Below, one piece after another: positions 59,206-64,000 of a stretch of DNA of 64,000 nt (position 1 is the stretch's first letter; each line of letters starts with the position of its first letter). The notes under the pieces are model-generated. The model searched no databases, was not told the origin of the DNA, and worked only from the letters and a program-made list of their open reading frames with translations. The translations under genes were made by a program, and so were the position numbers. This DNA comes from Luteolibacter arcticus (GTDB lineage Bacteria > Verrucomicrobiota > Verrucomicrobiia > Verrucomicrobiales > Akkermansiaceae), in the NCBI RefSeq assembly GCF_025950235.1, contig NZ_JAPDDT010000002.1, positions 248,001-312,000 on the forward strand. The letters run 5' to 3'.

Positions 59206-61320
59206 ATGAAAGCGCCATCCAACTGGATCGTTTTATTGGCGGTTCTGTCCCTCTTCGGCTCCGGCGTCGCTCCCGCCCAACGCGTGGCGGGACGCGGAGC
59301 CAACCAGCCGTCGGCGGGCCGCTCCGCCGCGCCCGCCCGCTCGGCCCCGTCGGTCCGTTCGGCACCGAGCTATCGGCCTGCGCCGTCGGTCCGCTCGGCA
59401 CCGAGCTATCGGCCTGCGCCGTCGGTCCGTTCGGCACCGAGCTATCGACCTGCGCCGTCAGTCCGCTCTGCTCCAACCTATCGGCCCACGCCGTCTGCTC
59501 GTCCGGCACCCTCCCGGCAAGTGACTCCGCGCCAGATCGCTCCTCGTCAAGTCACTCCCCGGGTCACGCCGCAGCGCTCGACGCCCCAGCAACGGCCGAC
59601 GGTGCGACCCACCCCGCAGCGCCAGATCACCCCGCGGCAAACACCTTCGCGAGTGCAGCCAAATGTGACGCAGACACCGCGGCCGACGGCCCGGCCGGGA
59701 TCCACCGTCACGCCGTCCGCACCCCGGCAGTTGACGCGCCAGCAGCCATCGACCCGGCCGATGCCGCAGGTAGGGAAAGTAACGAAGCCGGGCGGCGTCG
59801 GATCTCTCGACCCGAACCGTTTCAACCGCGTGCCCACCAAGCTTGCGGCCACGGGGCGGCAGCTTCAGACCAACCAGCCTTCCCTCGCTCGACGTCAGGT
59901 GGGCTTCGTCCGCCCCGATGGCAAGCCTGGCCGGCTCACGCTGAGCCGGCCTGCCGACCGGACCGGCGTGCTGGCCCGGAATACCGGGCTGGATCCCGTG
60001 GCGCAGAAAAAGTGGGGGAACTGGGGCAAGTGGTCTTCCATGCCGCGTGACGGCACACCTCGGGTTGGCCTGCCGGGGGGCATGACGCGGCGAGGTGGCT
60101 CGCTCGATGCCGCCCTGATCAGCCCGAATTTCCGGCGCTCGGTGAACTGGAGCTACCACCCGAGCTGCTGGGGTTCGAATCCATGGTGGACTGCCAGCGC
60201 CTCCCATCGCGGCTGGTATCACAGTCACTGGAACTACTGCTGGAGTCCTAGCTGGTACCGCCGCTGTTACAGCAATTGGTATCCGTCCTGGTATCCTGGC
60301 TACTCCATCCGCTCCTACCCGGTTTCCTGGGGCCTCGCGTGCTGGGGCCTCGGCAGCGTGATCTACGACACCGGCTACTACTCTTATATTAATCCCTACA
60401 CGCCCGAGCCCTACCGCTACGAGAGCACGGTGATCGACTACGAGCAGCCGATGTCGGTGATCGCCCGCGAGTACACCTCCGGCGACGAAATCGCCTCCAA
60501 TCTCAGCGCCAGCCGTTCTGCCGATATGCTGGATCGCTCGCGCTCCGCCTTCCGCGACGAGGATTACCTCACAGCGCTGACCAACGTCGACGAAGCGATC
60601 TCCTATCAGCCGGGCGACTCCGCGCTCCATGAGTATCGCGCGCTGGTGCTATTCGCGCTTGGCAAATACCGCGATGCGGCAGGCGTGCTTCATCCACTGC
60701 TCGCCTCCGGTCCAGGCTGGGATCGTGCGACCATGACCGGCCTCTACGGCGCTGAGAGCAGCTACCTCACGCAGCTTGCCAAGCTGGAGAATTACGTGGC
60801 CTCCACGCCTGACCAGCCCGCCCCGCGCTTCCTGCTCGGATATCACTATCTGGTCGGCGGTGAACTCGATCGCGCCGCGAGGGAGTTCGACGAAGTCGCA
60901 CGGTTGCGGCCGGACGACAGCATCAGCCGCCAGCTTCGCGATCTTGCGCGCTCGTCGGTGCAATCCCAGAGCGACGAACCGGTCCCTCCGCCCGCCGCCG
61001 CCGATGGCGAGCCAGCGGTCGAAGGTCCTTCCTCGACGCAACTCATCGGCACATGGCGTAGCAACCGCGCCGATCAGGGAGTCGTGACGCTGAGCCTGCG
61101 GCAGGACGCAGGCTTCACCTGGAACTTCACCAAGGATGGGACCTCAGCGAACGAATTGGCCGGCACGTGGGAGATCAACGACCGCGGCCTGCTTGTCCTC
61201 AGCGCGGACAACGCCCAGATGGTCGGCGAAGTGAAGTTCAGCCCGGAGCAGAAGATGACTTTCATCCTCGCCGGTGGGCCGGAGGGTGATCCGGGCCTGA
61301 CCTTTGACCGCGTGCCTTGA
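59206..61320 (+). CDS. Secreted Ser/Pro/Arg-rich protein with C-terminal TPR and conserved domain
   Basis: 704 aa. Signal peptide NWIVLLAVLSLFGSGVAPA. Residues about 48-95 hold four 12-residue repeats of PSVRSAPSYRPA; then a Pro/Thr/Gln/Arg-rich stretch (RQVTPRQIAPRQ) reaches about 190. A Trp/Tyr/His/Cys-rich block at about 310-375 (NPWWTASASHRGWYHSHW) follows. From about residue 445 it matches the 715-aa protein: VDEAISYQPGDSALHEYRAL, RFLLGYHYLVGGELDRA and LIGTWRSNRADQGVVTL. The two share the C-terminal half but have quite different low-complexity N-terminal halves. Function unknown. Confidence 0.75.
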   Translation: MKAPSNWIVLLAVLSLFGSGVAPAQRVAGRGANQPSAGRSAAPARSAPSVRSAPSYRPAPSVRSAPSYRPAPSVRSAPSYRPAPSVRSAPTYRPTPSARPAPSRQVTPRQIAPRQVTPRVTPQRSTPQQRPTVRPTPQRQITPRQTPSRVQPNVTQTPRPTARPGSTVTPSAPRQLTRQQPSTRPMPQVGKVTKPGGVGSLDPNRFNRVPTKLAATGRQLQTNQPSLARRQVGFVRPDGKPGRLTLSRPADRTGVLARNTGLDPVAQKKWGNWGKWSSMPRDGTPRVGLPGGMTRRGGSLDAALISPNFRRSVNWSYHPSCWGSNPWWTASASHRGWYHSHWNYCWSPSWYRRCYSNWYPSWYPGYSIRSYPVSWGLACWGLGSVIYDTGYYSYINPYTPEPYRYESTVIDYEQPMSVIAREYTSGDEIASNLSASRSADMLDRSRSAFRDEDYLTALTNVDEAISYQPGDSALHEYRALVLFALGKYRDAAGVLHPLLASGPGWDRATMTGLYGAESSYLTQLAKLENYVASTPDQPAPRFLLGYHYLVGGELDRAAREFDEVARLRPDDSISRQLRDLARSSVQSQSDEPVPPPAAADGEPAVEGPSSTQLIGTWRSNRADQGVVTLSLRQDAGFTWNFTKDGTSANELAGTWEINDRGLLVLSADNAQMVGEVKFSPEQKMTFILAGGPEGDPGLTFDRVP
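59347..59490 (+). repeat. Four 36-bp tandem repeats inside the 704-aa protein gene
   Basis: Units start at 59347, 59383, 59419 and 59455. The first three are nearly identical and the fourth has drifted. They encode the PSVRSAPSYRPA repeat in phase. They are coding repeats, not a CRISPR array, as there are no spacers. Confidence 0.85.
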
Positions 61321-61323
61321 TGC

Positions 61324-61354
61324 AAAAACACAAACCCCGTCCCGCGGGAGCACG
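61324..61354 (-). terminator. Terminator downstream of urtA
   Basis: On the minus strand the stem CCCCGTCCCG / CGGGACGGGG is followed by TTTGTGTTTTT. It lies about 50 bp beyond the urtA stop. It may also act weakly for the convergent 704-aa gene. Confidence 0.75.
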
Positions 61355-61403
61355 GGACGGGGCTGGTGGCGACTATTCCGGGGGGAGAATAAGTGTCCGT
61401 TAA

Positions 61404-62663
61404 TTACTTCTTGTAGGTGCCCTTCAGGAAGGGCTCGCCAACGACGCCCTTGTATTCCTTGAGGATCTTGAACTGACCGTCGGCGCGCGTTTCGCCGATG
61501 TAGACGTTCTTGGTGAGGTGGCGGTTCTTCTGGGTGGTGACCTTGCCGCCGGGGCCGTCGAAGGAGATGCCGGCTTCAAGCGCGGCATTCACCTTGTCCA
61601 CGTCGAAGGAGCCGGCCTTCTCGACCGCGGCCTTCCAGAGGTAGACGCCGTCGTAGCTGAGCACCATCGGCGAGCAGGTCACGCGGCCTTCCTTCACGAT
61701 GCCGGGAGTGTCGGTCTTCTTCAGCCAAGCCTGGAAGCCATCGGTGAACTTCTTGTTCGCCGGCGACTTGATCGACTGGAAGTAGGTCCAGCAGCCGAGC
61801 TGGCCGACCAGTTGTTTCGCGGGCAAGCCGCGGAACTCGTCTTCCGAGATCGAGAAGCTGACGACAGGGCAGGTCTCGGCGGTGAGACCGGCGGCGGCGT
61901 ACTCCTTGAAGAAGGGCACGTTGGTATCACCGTTGAGGGTGTTGATCACGCAGGCGCTGCCACCGGCGGCGAACTGTTTGATCTCGGCGATGATCTGCTG
62001 GTAATCGGTGTGGCCGAATGGCGTGTACTTGCCGGCGGAGACGATCTCGTCGCCTTCCTTGCGGAAGCCACCGCCAATGTTCTCAAGCGGCACGCCCTTG
62101 CTGAGCAGGTATTCGAGCAGCACCAGGTTGGTGGTCTGCGGATAGACGTAGTCGGAGCCGATCAGGTAGAACTTCTTCTTCCCTTCCGCGAGCATGTAGT
62201 CGACGGCCGGGGTGGCCTGCTGGTTCACGGCTTCGGCGGTGTAGAAGATGTTCTTCGACATTTCCTCACCCTCGTACTGCACGGGGTAGAAGAGAAGGCC
62301 CTTCTTTTCCTCGAAGACGGGGAGCACCGACTTGCGGCTGACCGAGGTCCAGCAGCCGAAGGTCACGGCGACCTTGTCCTGATCGAGGAGTTGCTTGGCC
62401 TTCTCGGCGAAGAGCGGCCAGTTCGAGGCGCCGTCCACGACGACGGGTTCGATCTTCTTGCCCATCACGCCACCGGCGGCGTTGATTTCATCGAAGGTGA
62501 AGAGCAGCACGTCGCGCAGCGAGGTCTCGCTGATCGCCATGGTGCCGCTGAGAGAGTGAAGGACGCCGACCTTGACAGTGTCTTGGGCGGTGGAGGGGGA
62601 AGCGCCGAAAGCGGCGGTGAGCGCTGCACAAGCGAGCAGGCGTTGGAAGACGGAGCGGGTCAT
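61404..62663 (-). CDS. urtA: Urea ABC transporter substrate-binding protein
   Basis: 419 aa from ATG 62663, which starts the signal peptide ([19 protein letters not shown]). The mature part begins [19 protein letters not shown], with [55 protein letters not shown] and [13 protein letters not shown], all typical of UrtA. It should bind urea or short amides in the periplasm for the UrtBCDE transporter. No permease or ATPase genes are downstream in this window, so they must be elsewhere. The outer-membrane protein gene lies upstream on the same strand with a terminator between. Confidence 0.9.
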   Translation of the reverse strand: MTRSVFQRLLACAALTAAFGASPSTAQDTVKVGVLHSLSGTMAISETSLRDVLLFTFDEINAAGGVMGKKIEPVVVDGASNWPLFAEKAKQLLDQDKVAVTFGCWTSVSRKSVLPVFEEKKGLLFYPVQYEGEEMSKNIFYTAEAVNQQATPAVDYMLAEGKKKFYLIGSDYVYPQTTNLVLLEYLLSKGVPLENIGGGFRKEGDEIVSAGKYTPFGHTDYQQIIAEIKQFAAGGSACVINTLNGDTNVPFFKEYAAAGLTAETCPVVSFSISEDEFRGLPAKQLVGQLGCWTYFQSIKSPANKKFTDGFQAWLKKTDTPGIVKEGRVTCSPMVLSYDGVYLWKAAVEKAGSFDVDKVNAALEAGISFDGPGGKVTTQKNRHLTKNVYIGETRADGQFKILKEYKGVVGEPFLKGTYKK

Positions 62664-62700
62664 GAATTTGGGACAGATGGTGTTTTTAGAGCAAGCGGCG

Positions 62701-62736
62701 AAAAGGCCCGTTCCTGGAGGGAACCGGGAACGGACC
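62701..62736 (-). terminator. Terminator between the barrel protein and urtA
   Basis: On the minus strand the stem GGTCCGTTCC / GGAACGGGCC (one G-U pair) is followed by TTTT. It lies 42 bp after the barrel-protein stop and 38 bp before urtA. It may be a partial terminator or attenuator that tunes urtA relative to the barrel gene. Confidence 0.8.
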
Positions 62737-62777
62737 TTCCCGCTGCAACCGATTGATACCAAGGAAGGGGGGGTGGC

Positions 62778-63623
62778 CTAGAAAGCGCAGCCGATGCCGA
62801 TGTTGGCGGTCAGGAAGTCATTGTCCGGACGGCCGGAGCGGCTGTTGCCGACGACATCGCTGTCGGTGAGGTAGTAGGTGAAGCCGCCGTGGATATTCCA
62901 GGAGCCGTAGTCTTCACCAAGGAAGTCCAGGGCGTAGGTGGCGTTGACGCCCAGCGAACCGTAGCCCAAGCCGCTGTCGATGCTGCCTGGGTGGAAGTCG
63001 TCATCAAGGAAGTAGGCGACGTTCAGCGGGAACGAGAAGGTCACCGGACCGGCTTCAATCGAGTGGGAGATACCGGCCACGATGACGGTACCATTGTTGC
63101 CGCCGGACGCACCGGGATCGACGCGGTTGTGGAACGTCAGCGAAGGATTGAGGAAGCAAGCGTAGGCGAACTTGATATCGACGATCTGTTCGTTGCCGCT
63201 GGCATAATACCAGTTTTGATAGAGGCCGGTGATGCTGAGATCACCGATCTTGTAGCCAAGTCCGGCCCAGATATCGACCTCCTGGAGGGAACCACCGATG
63301 GAGGAGGGAACCTTGTCGTTCATGTCCCACCACGTGCCGAGGATGAAGCTGAAGTTCGCTGGCAGGGACCACGTGAATTCGAGGGAAGGGTTGAAGGTGC
63401 CGCCTTCGAGGTCGTTGCCATCGCCCCAGACGTCCAGGCCGTAGGAAACGAAGTGCGAGTTAAGGTCGAGGTTCAGGGTGCCGGCCCATTTTTTCTCAGA
63501 CTCGGGTGCCGCGGTGATGGTTGTCGTGGTGGTTTCGGCATCGCCCGCCATGGACGCGGCCGTGCCGAGCAGGGAGGCGATCAAGACGCTGGCGAACACG
63601 GAGGACTTCACAGGTTTCATCAT
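62778..63623 (-). CDS. Outer-membrane beta-barrel protein near urtA
   Basis: 281 aa from ATG 63623 (or ATG 63620). Signal peptide PVKSSVFASVLIASLLGTAASMA. After a Thr-rich linker, the protein is a run of alternating strands rich in Gly, Tyr, Phe and Asn (LNLDLNSHFVSYGLDVWG, WAGLGYKIGDLSITGLYQNW) and ends in IGIGCAF, with the terminal Phe expected for an outer-membrane barrel. Placement upstream of urtA suggests a urea or amide porin, but this is inferred from context only. Confidence 0.65.
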   Translation of the reverse strand: MMKPVKSSVFASVLIASLLGTAASMAGDAETTTTTITAAPESEKKWAGTLNLDLNSHFVSYGLDVWGDGNDLEGGTFNPSLEFTWSLPANFSFILGTWWDMNDKVPSSIGGSLQEVDIWAGLGYKIGDLSITGLYQNWYYASGNEQIVDIKFAYACFLNPSLTFHNRVDPGASGGNNGTVIVAGISHSIEAGPVTFSFPLNVAYFLDDDFHPGSIDSGLGYGSLGVNATYALDFLGEDYGSWNIHGGFTYYLTDSDVVGNSRSGRPDNDFLTANIGIGCAF

Positions 63624-63818
63624 GGTTGTTCGGTATGGTTGGTGCGGTGGGAGACTTCCCCGCCAAACCGCAGGAGCATTCGCGTGGCCATCCGTGCCAA
63701 CTGCGGGATGTACATGACAGGAAACCGAATCCTGCCTAACAGGCGGATTCATGCGCCATCCTCATGCATCTGGAGATTGCGGTACGATGCGGCAGGAATG
63801 GCGTCGAAACCCGCAATT

Positions 63819-64000
63819 TCATGCAATGAGCCTGCCGAGCCGCGGCATCGGCTGGTGGCTTGCTTCATAGAGCAAGCGCCGCAATTCGCCGATCAAGGCG
63901 CGCGCCGCGAGGCTATCGGCACACAAGGCGCGCACGATGTGGACGCTCTCAAATAGCGGTCCGTGGCCGAGGTAAGTGCGCTCGCCATGGAGCGCATCGA
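63819..64000 (-). CDS. 3' end of an unidentified protein, possibly a urease accessory protein (partial)
   Basis: An open frame enters from the right edge and stops at TGA 63821-63819, giving 59 residues: GERTYLGHGPLFESVHIVRA, then DSLAARALIGELRRLLYE and a final PRLGRLIA. The composition and codon use are those of a real gene. The VRALCADSLAARAL pattern is weakly reminiscent of the C-terminus of UreD, which would fit the urea-uptake neighbours, but the match is too short to rely on. Confidence 0.5.
   Translation of the reverse strand, partial: DALHGERTYLGHGPLFESVHIVRALCADSLAARALIGELRRLLYEASHQPMPRLGRLIA

Noticed and set aside
59347-59490. Possible CRISPR array
   Set aside because: The 36-bp repeats are contiguous without spacers and encode an in-frame 12-residue protein repeat.

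Overview
The window reads as a GC-rich chromosomal segment of a Verrucomicrobiota bacterium, most like Luteolibacter and its relatives. This rests on exported proteins ending in a VPEPS-type PEP-CTERM tail with a terminal arginine cluster, a TIGR02597-type secreted protein, secreted sulfatases, a DUF1080 protein, an ECF sigma factor paired with a FecR/LamG membrane protein, and large secreted proteins of unknown function. It looks chromosomal: it carries prfB, accB-accC, trmB, thiE, sdaA and a tRNA-Glu. No integrase, transposase, CRISPR array or phage module was recognised.

Layout. 1-8 kb: end of an unidentified gene, HupE/UreJ-type membrane protein, SMUG1-type uracil-DNA glycosylase, DUF1080 protein, L-serine ammonia-lyase, heparan N-sulfatase-like sulfatase, and the FecR/LamG and ECF sigma pair. 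8-17 kb: a PEP-CTERM protein, two large paralogous secreted proteins in tandem, a small AT-richer SLBB-like gene bounded by a relic of a sulfatase 3' end, and an arylsulfatase. 17-23 kb: a TetR regulator with two matching palindromic operators, a winged-helix methyltransferase, and a convergent LuxR-type regulator / second methyltransferase / DsrE-like cluster, then an amidase. 23-32 kb: housekeeping genes (ComEC, TrmB, AccB, AccC, ThiE, PfkB kinase) with small unknowns. 32-37 kb: an AT-richer block holding a TIGR02597 protein and four tandem PEP-CTERM paralogs, one of which lacks a normal start codon. 37-42 kb: histidine kinase and response regulator, a tandem 169-bp repeat whose copies each end in an intrinsic terminator, an SGNH hydrolase, a hairpin cluster and prfB with its programmed +1 frameshift.

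42-51 kb contains a DUF4139 protein and a copper-handling cluster: CsoR repressor with a palindromic operator, Cu P1B ATPase, a Cys-rich exported protein, a multicopper oxidase fused to a C-terminal beta-barrel, two tandem Cys-motif lipoproteins and a 49-residue His-rich protein. An MgtC/DUF4010 transporter follows on the other strand. 51-64 kb: a large repeat-type protein gene broken by an internal inverted block of about 249 bp, tRNA-Glu, two distant paralogs with very different low-complexity N-terminal halves, an FG-GAP protein, and at the right edge UrtA (urea-binding protein), an outer-membrane barrel protein and the 3' end of a further gene.

The most notable signals are the inverted segment inside the 51.4-53.5 kb gene, the twin structured repeats at 39.6-39.9 kb, the oxidase-barrel fusion, the ATT-start PEP-CTERM paralog, and three different palindromic intergenic elements. 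Start codons were often moved downstream to a position where a signal peptide or the family's usual N-terminus begins; these choices are stated gene by gene.
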